Positions 1 to 5,615 of a DNA stretch of 6,171 nucleotides are shown here, one piece after another. The stretch covers positions 1-6,171 of the forward strand of contig CAZCFT010000126.1 of the NCBI GenBank assembly GCA_964498015.1, read 5' to 3'. Position numbers and translations under genes: made by a program. This DNA is from CAWEZN01 sp964498015 (lineage in GTDB: Bacteria; Zixibacteria; MSB-5A5; GN15; PGXB01). The notes below the pieces were generated by a model. It did no database searches. It saw only the letters and a list, made by a program, of their open reading frames with translations, and was not told the DNA's origin. Position 1 is the first letter of the stretch; every line of letters begins with the position of its first letter.

Positions 1-81
1 AATACGCAAAAATGGCTTGACATAAACCCGATGCAGGTATTAATTGAAAACGAGGCAATGTTTCCGCGGGGACTCGAATAA
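1..81 (+). CDS. 3' end of an unidentified gene (partial)
   Basis: The first frame is open from the window edge to a TAA at 79-81 and encodes 26 residues ending in ENEAMFPRGLE. The other two plus-strand frames hit stops within the first 25 bases. The residue mix looks like ordinary protein, and a hairpin followed by six Ts begins 12 bases after the stop, as expected at a gene end. An open run of 26 codons can occur by chance, so the call is tentative. I do not recognise the family. A TTGACA at 17-22 lies inside this frame and is not called as a promoter. Confidence 0.45.
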   Translation, partial: NTQKWLDINPMQVLIENEAMFPRGLE

Positions 82-92
82 ACCTCTGTTTT

Positions 93-130
93 CCTGCGAT
101 AAGCCTTTGATATTTTCTTGCAGGTTTTTT
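93..130 (+). terminator. Weak terminator-like hairpin with T-tract
   Basis: CCTGC at 93-97 pairs with GCAGG at 120-124. The stem can extend inward by a G-T and an A-T pair, and six Ts follow at 125-130. The loop is long, at about 18-22 bases, so the structure is weak. An alternative pairing uses AAACCT at 80-85 with AGGTTT at 122-127. Its place just after the stop at 79-81 supports a role in ending the upstream transcript. Confidence 0.35.
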
Positions 131-188
131 AGCTCTTAGAATAGAAACAGCATGGAGCAAAAAATTCGCATATTAGATATTTTGCTGT

Positions 189-213
189 ATGGATTTGCAG
201 AGGAAAAATCCAT
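189..213 (+). promoter_or_regulatory. Inverted repeat in the leader of the sialidase-like gene
   Basis: ATGGATTT at 189-196 and AAATCCAT at 206-213 form a perfect 8-bp stem with a 9-base loop, followed by TTTTC. It lies 27 bases upstream of the ribosome binding site at 241-246. It could be a leader RNA hairpin or a protein-binding site, and nothing in the sequence decides which. I found no well-spaced promoter in 131-252, although TAGAAT at 137-142 resembles a -10 box. Confidence 0.3.
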
Positions 214-240
214 TTTCAAAAATTGCTATCCAAAACGAAG

Positions 241-246
241 AGGAGG
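241..246 (+). promoter_or_regulatory. Ribosome binding site fixing the start at 253
   Basis: AGGAGG lies 6 bases before the ATG at 253. This strong Shine-Dalgarno match selects that ATG over the in-frame TTG at 223, which has no such site and would add ten charged residues ahead of the signal peptide. Confidence 0.85.
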
Positions 247-252
247 AATGAG

Positions 253-2868
253 ATGAAGGCATCAAAACATGTAACAATCTCGCTATTTGCGTTTGCACTG
301 GCGCTGGCATTCTGGCAGGGATTATCTGCTTCGAGCATTGAGGTTAGTCAGGGGATACCTATTGCGGCCACATCGAATTATTACGAAAGGGAACCGGAAT
401 TGCTTAAGGCTTCAAGCGGCACATGGTTTTTGGTTTATGCCCGCTCACAGACGATATATTCGCCGGGCGGCAATCCTGACGGTTTGGCGTACGATATATA
501 TTATTCGGCTTCCACGGATAATGGCCAGACCTGGTTGGAATGTGATCCGTCAAAGAGAATGACGCTTCCCGGGGGTAATTTTATGCCGGTTAGTATTACT
601 GAAGCGGACGGGAAAATCTGGATTATCGCCGCGAATCTTGTTACCGGTGATATTTATTATCAGGCCTCAGGAGATAATGGAGACAGCTGGTCGGCGCCGA
701 CCATTATCCTGACGGCGGTTCAATCGCTCGGGTCTTTCCATCTTAATGCTCTTGCCGACGGGGATAATATCTGGGTTTTTTTTGCAGGATGGGCCGAGAC
801 CGACGGCATTTATTGTATCAAGTATGACGGCGCCACTGATACATGGGGCGCGCCGGCGCAGACATTGCCGGGGCCATATCGGATGCCCCGGGTGATCAAA
901 GATGGTTCCGTGTTTCGGATGGTGAGTACCATTTGGGCAAATATTTGTTATAGTACGACCACGGACCCGTCATCGGCAGTCTGGACGACAATAAATATCC
1001 CAGGAACAGAGACTCCGCCGGGGGGATCATCAGCTGATCCAGCGATCTGCAAAGACGCCGAAGGTAACTTATGGTTGGCTTACGCACCATGGTTTGCCAG
1101 CGATAAGCAGAGAATTGAATATTTGACTTCGCCGGATAACGGCGCCAATTGGTCAAGCTCGCATATTTTTACGGCGGCTGAATATGGGGCAAATTATTGG
1201 TGGGATTTCCGTCCCTATTTGAGCGAGGCGGGAACGGAGATGTTATTTTTCGCGGCCAGCGAAAAGAATGACCCGATGGTCAATCGCGGCGTAGCAGATA
1301 TCGTTATGTTCCGCAATCCAAAATCAGCTCTGGGGAATACACATTTTGAATTTATTCAATCGGCCATAAATGCAGGGGGGAGCGGAGATATTGTCAATAT
1401 AGCGGGCGGTACTTATCCCTATCCCCTGAATATAGATGGTCGGAGCGGCATCACGCTCTCAGGCGCCGGACTGGCAACAACAATATTCAAACCGGCGAGT
1501 ACGCTATCATGGGCCATTCCCGGATATCCGCAATATGACAGCCGGAGAGGATCAATCCGTGTTGTCGGTTCCACGGATATTGATATCAAAAATATGAATC
1601 TTGATTTCGACCTGATAAAGGGGAATAGCATCGCCGGTCTGCTTTATTGGAATTCTACCGGCGATATTTCCGACAACCTGATTCAAAACATGAATATCTC
1701 CGATGCGGGCGGCGGATATTATGAGCTGACCGGCTACTTCCGCGCCCCGGGATACTCTGATGTGGCACGCGCCAATATAGGTATCGTAAATAATACCTTT
1801 TTGAAAACCGGGCGGGTTGGGATCGTTACCCATGATTATATAAGCGCCAATATTGCTAACAATGTGTTTGATAAGATTGATGATGATTTTGGATATGCCA
1901 TAGAAATTGGTTCGGCGTCAACAGGAACGATTCTGGATAATACAATCCGCAATTACGATACCTGGGCCGCGACAGACCATTCGGCTTCAGCCGGTATTTA
2001 TATCGAAAATAGTTTTACGACAGGTCAGTCTCTTAAAAAGCCGGTTTCTGTTCTGAACAATGAGATACATAATTGCCAGTATGGAATTTATCTGGGGAAC
2101 TCGGCGGTCGGGTATGCGGGGGATGTCGATATCGAAGCTTTCATACATGGAAACTCCATTCATGATAATGCTACTCTGGCCCCCGACCCAAGCGGCGGGA
2201 TTGTTGTCACAGATGAGGGACGCGATTTTGGTTCGTCGGTCAAAGCAGAAATCATCGAGAATTCTATAATCAATAATGGCAATCATGGAATTTATGTTTA
2301 TACGAGCGGCAACGGCGACATAAAGGGCGGAGTAGTCGATAATATTATCTATGGCCAGCAGGAGGGAATGGTTATTGACAATTTTGGAGGCGGCACAGGA
2401 AGCTTATATGCCCTCTTGATCTATAGAAATACCTTTGTCAATGTTTCAAATGCCGTAGATAACATCATGGGTGGTTTCTGGGATAATGCCAATGATACCG
2501 GCAACTGTTGGAGCGATTATCCAACCGATAGCGGTTATCCGGGGCAATACGATATTTCGGGGACTGCCGGAGCTGTTGACCGCTATCCAAACGAATTTTG
2601 CGGCACAAGCTGTTTGTGTAAACCGGGCGATGCCGACAACAACGGCATTACTAACATTTTGGATATTACCTTTATCATAAATTATTTATATAAACAGGGA
2701 CAGTCCTCTCTTTATCCAATTTGCGGGAGTGATGCCAATAGCGATTGCGTTGTGAATGCGCTTGATGTTACATATTTGATAAATTTCCTGTATAAGCACG
2801 GGTCTAAACCTTGCGATTGCTCGATATGGCTGTCCAATTGCGGTTTGCCGTTGAGGACGGGGCATTAA
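253..2868 (+). CDS. Secreted sialidase-like propeller / beta-helix / dockerin protein
   Basis: Predicted 871-residue exported protein. Residues 1-27 are a Sec signal peptide: K2 and K5, then a hydrophobic stretch ending near GLSAS. Residues about 35-355 resemble a BNR/sialidase beta-propeller, with Asp-box-like motifs STDNGQTW (87-94), SGDNGDSW (139-146) and SPDNGANW (293-300). REPEL at 46-50 recalls the Arg-Ile-Pro segment of sialidases, but I cannot trace a full catalytic Arg triad, so activity is unproven. Residues about 366-780 form a right-handed parallel beta-helix of the NosD/pectate-lyase-like type. It opens with IQSAINAGGSGDIVNIAGGT, runs through many N-rich turns, and ends in CWSDYP and VDRYP. 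Residues 793-852 are a dockerin-like pair of calcium loops, D793-D804 and D827-D838, each followed by a hydrophobic helix. Eight cysteines lie in 783-863. A plausible role is glycan binding or degradation outside the cell or on its surface. A non-enzymatic adhesin or structural role is equally possible. Confidence 0.9.
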   Translation: MKASKHVTISLFAFALALAFWQGLSASSIEVSQGIPIAATSNYYEREPELLKASSGTWFLVYARSQTIYSPGGNPDGLAYDIYYSASTDNGQTWLECDPSKRMTLPGGNFMPVSITEADGKIWIIAANLVTGDIYYQASGDNGDSWSAPTIILTAVQSLGSFHLNALADGDNIWVFFAGWAETDGIYCIKYDGATDTWGAPAQTLPGPYRMPRVIKDGSVFRMVSTIWANICYSTTTDPSSAVWTTINIPGTETPPGGSSADPAICKDAEGNLWLAYAPWFASDKQRIEYLTSPDNGANWSSSHIFTAAEYGANYWWDFRPYLSEAGTEMLFFAASEKNDPMVNRGVADIVMFRNPKSALGNTHFEFIQSAINAGGSGDIVNIAGGTYPYPLNIDGRSGITLSGAGLATTIFKPASTLSWAIPGYPQYDSRRGSIRVVGSTDIDIKNMNLDFDLIKGNSIAGLLYWNSTGDISDNLIQNMNISDAGGGYYELTGYFRAPGYSDVARANIGIVNNTFLKTGRVGIVTHDYISANIANNVFDKIDDDFGYAIEIGSASTGTILDNTIRNYDTWAATDHSASAGIYIENSFTTGQSLKKPVSVLNNEIHNCQYGIYLGNSAVGYAGDVDIEAFIHGNSIHDNATLAPDPSGGIVVTDEGRDFGSSVKAEIIENSIINNGNHGIYVYTSGNGDIKGGVVDNIIYGQQEGMVIDNFGGGTGSLYALLIYRNTFVNVSNAVDNIMGGFWDNANDTGNCWSDYPTDSGYPGQYDISGTAGAVDRYPNEFCGTSCLCKPGDADNNGITNILDITFIINYLYKQGQSSLYPICGSDANSDCVVNALDVTYLINFLYKHGSKPCDCSIWLSNCGLPLRTGH

Positions 2869-2886
2869 GCGATTTCTCCTCTGAAA

Positions 2887-2920
2887 GGGCTCGTTTCCGG
2901 AAGAGACCGGAAACGAGCCC
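2887..2920 (+). terminator. Perfect stem-loop after the dockerin protein gene
   Basis: GGGCTCGTTTCCGG (2887-2900) and CCGGAAACGAGCCC (2907-2920) form a perfect 14-bp stem with a 6-base AAGAGA loop, starting 18 bases after the stop codon. No T-run follows (GCGTATTTGG), so it is not a textbook intrinsic terminator. It may still end transcription or protect the 3' end of the mRNA. Confidence 0.65.
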
Positions 2921-2941
2921 GCGTATTTGGAACTTGATCTG

Positions 2942-2962
2942 CAAGACTCAATATTGAACTTG
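2942..2962 (+). promoter_or_regulatory. Dyad-symmetric site, possible operator
   Basis: The perfect 10-bp palindrome TCAATATTGA (2948-2957) is flanked by CAAG (2942-2945) and CTTG (2959-2962), with a one-base asymmetry between the arms. It lies upstream of the promoter candidate at 3005-3031. The dyad form is typical of repressor sites, but no regulator is encoded nearby and chance is possible. Confidence 0.2.
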
Positions 2963-2983
2963 TGGGGGATGATTAAAGTGTTA

Positions 2984-3068
2984 TTTTATTTTAAGACAGC
3001 GAGCTTGCGACTTCACTGATCGTTCGATAATTGGTGTCGGGAATCCGGGTTGGTTTTCTTTTAAGACA
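2984..3068 (+). repeat. 15-bp direct repeat pair, 70 bp apart
   Basis: TTTTATTTTAAGACA (2984-2998) and TTTTCTTTTAAGACA (3054-3068) match at 14 of 15 positions. They bracket the promoter candidate upstream of the small secreted-protein gene. They may be paired binding sites, or a coincidence helped by the T-rich composition. Confidence 0.35.
3005..3031 (+). promoter_or_regulatory. Candidate sigma70-like promoter
   Basis: TTGCGA (3005-3010) and GATAAT (3026-3031) match the -35 and -10 consensus at 4 and 5 of 6 positions. The spacer is 15 bases, which is short. Transcription would start near 3038, leaving a leader of about 60 bases. That leader holds a 7-bp inverted repeat, TCCGGGT (3044-3050) with ACCCGGA (3075-3081), ahead of the ribosome binding site. 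The evidence is weak. Confidence 0.25.
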
Positions 3069-3089
3069 TTGCCCACCCGGAAATGTTGC

Positions 3090-3094
3090 GGAGG
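3090..3094 (+). promoter_or_regulatory. Ribosome binding site for the gap-split gene
   Basis: GGAGG lies 5 bases before the ATG at 3100. It selects this start over the in-frame TTG at 3031, because the signal peptide begins right at this ATG. Confidence 0.75.
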
Positions 3095-3099
3095 TAATT

Positions 3100-3968
3100 A
3101 TGAAGCCCATCACCAACATTGTCGCCCTTTCTTTCCTGCTTATACTCCCGATAGCTTATTACCCCGATTCAAAGGACTCCACGCATGTCAAAATAGGAGG
3201 GGGNNNNNNNNNNNNNNNNNNNNNNNNNNNNNNNNNNNNNNNNNNNNNNNNNNNNNNNNNNNNNNNNNNNNNNNNNNNNNNNNNNNNNNNNNNNNNNNNN
3301 NNNCGATAGCTTATTACCCCGATTCAAAGGACTCCACGCATGTCAAAATAGGAGGGGGGAGAGGAAGTGTATATGGTTTCATTCCGGGATTTCGGCGGAT
3401 GAATTGCCGTTCATCCGACAGTGCATTCTCCCTTCGTTCTTGGCTTTCAAGGCGGGTATTTTCAGTTGAAGATCCCCCGGAGCCAATTTCAACGGAGGGG
3501 GTGTTTGCTTATCCGCAATCAAATCATGCCTATATCAGTCCCAGCATTTCGCTGGAATTCAAGCCGTTCGGTATTGGGGCAGGATGGCTGCGCAATTTCG
3601 GGACGGTCTATCCCCCCAGCAGGTGGAATATCCAGAAATTTGATTTTAGACGATCCCGGGATTTTCCCACCGGGCATATACGGATAGGCCAATCTGATTC
3701 GTGGTTCACTATGGCCTCTTTCTGCGAGGGGTTTCCGATCATGACGCAATATGGAACCATACTTGGAGGGATTGGGCATGGGAGCCCGGGAGGCAAGACT
3801 TATATGGGTGGAATCTGCGGCGGGCTCCATAGTCATGCCGGGTTGTTTGGAAGTATAGTCTTAAAATCGGGTCATGCAGGGGCGAAAAGCTATTCAATTC
3901 GTGTTGGCCGGAATCTTGATACATTTGAGGGATCTATTTCATTTGCGTGGTATTTTCCGGTGAAATAA
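3100..3968 (+). CDS. Small secreted beta-rich protein, split by assembly gap
   Basis: As printed, the frame is broken by 100 Ns and a duplicated 55-mer. Removing one copy and the Ns (155 bases) joins the ATG at 3100 to the TAA at 3966-3968 in a single 237-residue frame. Residues 1 to about 19 form a signal peptide (KPITN, then hydrophobic ALSFLLILPIA), though no clear cleavage motif is visible. The mature part is rich in Gly, Ser and aromatic residues. It has alternating polar and hydrophobic strand-like stretches, such as SISLEFKPFGIGAGW (97-111), a Gly-rich segment at 168-191, and a C-terminal GSISFAWYFPVK. This suggests a small outer-membrane or extracellular beta-structure, but I do not recognise the family. 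It sits downstream of the dockerin-protein gene, beyond the stem-loop, so it is probably a separate transcript. The existence of the gene is fairly sure; its function is unknown. Confidence 0.75.
3149..3203 (+). repeat. Left copy of exact 55-bp repeat at gap edge
   Basis: These 55 bases end exactly at the first N and are identical to 3304-3358, which start exactly after the last N. Read in the gene's frame, both copies encode IAYYPDSKDSTHVKIGG. This is best explained as an unmerged overlap between two contigs, not a biological repeat. Confidence 0.95.
3204..3303. other. Assembly gap of exactly 100 Ns
   Basis: There are 100 consecutive Ns, the usual placeholder for a gap of unknown length. 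Because the flanks share 55 identical bases, the true missing length is probably zero and the contigs should overlap. Confidence 0.98.
3304..3358 (+). repeat. Right copy of exact 55-bp repeat at gap edge
   Basis: Identical to 3149-3203. The right contig carries a run of six Gs (3354-3359), while the left contig stops after five. With six Gs the collapsed frame stays open to the stop at 3966. Confidence 0.95.
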
Positions 3969-3990
3969 TCAAGCCAAGCTGAAGGTTATT

Positions 3991-4029
3991 GTCGAATCTC
4001 ACTGCGATAGGAGCCGCGCGAGATTCGAC
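3991..4029. repeat. Perfect 10-bp inverted repeat, dispersed-repeat-like
   Basis: GTCGAATCTC (3991-4000) and GAGATTCGAC (4020-4029) are perfect reverse complements with a 19-base loop that can form a small inner GCG/CGC stem. It begins 22 bases after the stop of the small secreted-protein gene, between convergent genes. It could act as a transcription end for either strand, or be one unit of a dispersed intergenic repeat family. Confidence 0.6.
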
Positions 4030-4042
4030 CTACGATACTGGG

Positions 4043-4085
4043 TTCCCGTCCGTCAGGGGCCGGATCTGGCGACCTTTCGCGGGAA
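4043..4085. repeat. Second inverted repeat with TTCCCG/CGGGAA ends
   Basis: TTCCCG (4043-4048) pairs with CGGGAA (4080-4085), in the context CTGGGTTCCCG to CGCGGGAATGACA. From memory this recalls a widespread bacterial intergenic palindrome whose two halves normally sit close together. Here 31 bases separate them, and 4045-4069 of this stretch resembles 5511-5535. It may be a composite or internally extended repeat. Confidence 0.5.
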
Positions 4086-4096
4086 TGACATTTTGG

Positions 4097-4112
4097 TGTA
4101 CTTTAGAGTACA
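4097..4112. repeat. Short palindrome TGTACT-TTAG-AGTACA
   Basis: A perfect 6-bp stem with a TTAG loop, the third inverted repeat in the same convergent intergenic region. No T-tract follows on either strand. It may be a short regulatory dyad or part of the composite repeat. Confidence 0.4.
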
Positions 4113-4147
4113 TAAATCATACATTGCCCATTAACTTCCAGCATTTC

Positions 4148-4174
4148 AACAGGCCGCTACGATGTGCGGCTGTT
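4148..4174 (-). terminator. Hairpin overlapping the transporter stop codon
   Basis: On the minus strand AACAGCCGC (4174-4166) pairs with GCGGCCTGTT (4157-4148), with one bulged base. The TAG stop at 4159-4157 lies at the edge of the loop. Only a weak T content follows. It may help end the transporter mRNA, but it lacks a classic T-run, as does the stem-loop at 2887-2920. Confidence 0.35.
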
Positions 4175-5479
4175 GTTCGCAGTTCCATGTTCGAAGCGGC
4201 GTCCGACATAATAGAAAAGCAGAGTTACGACCGCGATCATTATGGTCATCATGCCAAAATAATTGCCGGGAGTCATGGTGGTATAGATTCGCGAGAACCA
4301 TGCGGCCAGAGTATCGCCAAGAAAGACGGTGAAAAGCCAGATACCGGTGATCATCGATTTCATCCGATCGGGGGCTTCCTCAAAGGCGAGCTGTAACCCG
4401 ACCACAGAGATGCATAGTTCGGCCATCGTAATCAGGATATAGGCGCCAAGTTCCCAGGCTATCGAAACTTTCTCTTTTACTCCCAAATAACCGGCGACGG
4501 ACATCAGCGCCATGCAGAGGATTACCAGAAAGAACCCGATAAGCATCTTACGCGGAGAAGAAAGCTTGTGGGTTTCGTCCTTGTCGGTTCGCGACCAGAG
4601 CCAAGCGAATAGAGGTGTCATGACGACTATCAAGACGGGATTCAGACTCTGGACCGCATCGGGAGGAATGTGCCATGTCCAACTAAAGATGGTCAGATCG
4701 AGAATCATGTAGTCGCGGGCGAATAGTGTCCAGGTGGAATAGGACTGGTCGAAAATCGACCAGAAGAATACTATCAGAAGAAATAGGCCGGAGAGGCGAA
4801 TGAGAGCGGTGCGTTCCTCTTGCTTCTGTTCGGGAGTCTTGATTTCGCGCCGGCCGCGTTTGATTTCCTCTTTGGGATAATATTTTTTGCCAAAGAAGAA
4901 GATGCCGAGCGAGACGACCATCAAGATGGTGGGAGCCATGAAGGCGACACTGTAGCCATAGTGGTCCCGTATGATCGGGAGCGAGAATGTGGTAATGGCG
5001 GCGCCGATATTGATGGCCATATAGAACCAGGAGAAGGCCTGAGTCATAAGATGGGTCTTGTGCTCTTTTTGGTACATCAGGCCCATCAGAGTACTGATGT
5101 TCGGTTTAATCGAGCCGGACCCGCCGGCCAGAAGGAGAAGGGCGGTGTAGAGGCCGATCTCGGAGGTGAAGGTTCCGAGAATGATGTGACCCATGATGTA
5201 GGGGATGGCGAAATAGATAATTGTCTTGAATTTTCCCAAATAATGGTCGGCGATATATCCTCCCACAATCGGCAGGATGTAGCAGAAGGCTGTAAAGAGC
5301 GAAACGACCGTGGCGCTGTTGGCATCGGCATACCCCAGCTTCTGAATCATGTAAAGAAGCAGAAGGGTTTTCATACCGTAATAACTGGCGCGCTCGGCAA
5401 GTTCGCCCCAGAAGATGAACCAGAATCCTCGCGGATGATGGTTGTCTTCGATATTCATGCCGTTAACATTTGCGGTCAT
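4157..5479 (-). CDS. POT/PTR2-family proton-coupled peptide transporter
   Basis: 440-residue inner-membrane protein expected to import di- and tripeptides with protons (major facilitator superfamily, POT branch). Family marks are clear: ELAERASYYG (26-35) matches the ExxERFxYYG motif of helix 1, GGYIADHYLGK (73-83) the first PTR2 signature, FYMAIN (152-157) the second, and K125 in KPNIS is the conserved lysine of helix 4. FWSIFDQSYSTW (239-250) and NPVLIV (280-285) fit helices 7 and 8. I count about 12 membrane segments. The charged linker between helices 6 and 7 (about 198-230) seems too short for the two extra helices of many bacterial POT proteins. The Phe of ERF is Ala here. The start at 5479 has AAGGGAGA about 11 bases upstream, a rather long spacing; the Met at codon 8 has no better site. 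The family assignment is secure, but the exact substrate is not. Confidence 0.93.
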   Translation of the reverse strand: MTANVNGMNIEDNHHPRGFWFIFWGELAERASYYGMKTLLLLYMIQKLGYADANSATVVSLFTAFCYILPIVGGYIADHYLGKFKTIIYFAIPYIMGHIILGTFTSEIGLYTALLLLAGGSGSIKPNISTLMGLMYQKEHKTHLMTQAFSWFYMAINIGAAITTFSLPIIRDHYGYSVAFMAPTILMVVSLGIFFFGKKYYPKEEIKRGRREIKTPEQKQEERTALIRLSGLFLLIVFFWSIFDQSYSTWTLFARDYMILDLTIFSWTWHIPPDAVQSLNPVLIVVMTPLFAWLWSRTDKDETHKLSSPRKMLIGFFLVILCMALMSVAGYLGVKEKVSIAWELGAYILITMAELCISVVGLQLAFEEAPDRMKSMITGIWLFTVFLGDTLAAWFSRIYTTMTPGNYFGMMTIMIAVVTLLFYYVGRRFEHGTANNSRTS

Positions 5480-5489
5480 AATCTAATTT

Positions 5490-5497
5490 TCTCCCTT
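5490..5497 (-). promoter_or_regulatory. Ribosome binding site of the transporter gene
   Basis: Minus-strand AAGGGAGA, with the GGGAG core 11 bases before the ATG at 5479. The spacing is longer than ideal, but it is the only purine-rich site near either possible start. Confidence 0.5.
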
Positions 5498-5510
5498 AAT
5501 ATTAGGCTCT

Positions 5511-5535
5511 CCCGATCCGTCAGGCGCCGGACTGG
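5511..5535. repeat. Partial copy of the 4045-4069 repeat
   Basis: Both places read CCCG, an optional A, TCCGTCAGG, then G or C, GCCGGA, an optional T, and CTGG. Over 26 aligned columns there is one mismatch and two single-base indels. The ends are partly self-complementary (TCCG with CGGA), suggesting a decayed hairpin repeat. This copy lies in the probable leader of the transporter mRNA. Confidence 0.55.
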
Positions 5536-5547
5536 AAATAATGCCGT

Positions 5548-5576
5548 AATTTAGCGGGTGGTTTTGGATTTGACAA
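5548..5576 (-). promoter_or_regulatory. Candidate sigma70-like promoter for the transporter
   Basis: On the minus strand TTGTCA (5576-5571) and TAAATT (5553-5548) are separated by exactly 17 bases and match the -35 and -10 consensus at 5 and 4 of 6 positions. Transcription would start near 5541, giving a leader of about 60 bases that contains the repeat at 5511-5535. The site suggests that the transporter can be expressed independently of the lipoprotein gene upstream. Confidence 0.45.
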
Positions 5577-5615
5577 GAGGAAGATGATGGTGGAGGGGGG
5601 GAGGATTCGGTTTTT

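Noticed and set aside
17..45. TTGACA at 17-22 as a promoter
   Set aside because: The best -10 matches (TATTAA at 38-43, ATTAAT at 39-44) score only 4 of 6, and the site lies inside a probable coding end more than 200 bases from the next start.
3069..3309. Open frames that read through the Ns
   Set aside because: They stay open only because Ns hide stops. The reading frame from the ATG at 3100 with the overlap collapsed explains both sides better.
3149..3358. Biological tandem repeat or CRISPR-like pair of 55-mers
   Set aside because: There are only two copies, both ending exactly at the N run, and they encode the same residues of one gene. An assembly overlap is simpler.
3989..4396. 135-codon plus-strand open frame
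   Set aside because: It runs through the inverted repeats of the convergent intergenic region and then antisense into the transporter 3' end. It has no ribosome binding site.
4745..4763. Perfect hairpin CTGGTCGA-AAA-TCGACCAG
   Set aside because: It lies within the transporter codons for the conserved helix 7 segment, so coding constraint and chance explain it. No regulatory context is visible.
4820..5554. 244-codon open frame on the plus strand
   Set aside because: It lies almost wholly antisense to the peptide transporter, whose family motifs are unmistakable. Its translation is highly charged with no recognisable domain, as expected for a shadow frame.
5592..5601. G-rich run GGAGGGGGGG as a G-quadruplex or shared motif with the gap edge
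   Set aside because: It is a single homopolymer without four separated G-tracts. The similarity to 3351-3359 is only composition.
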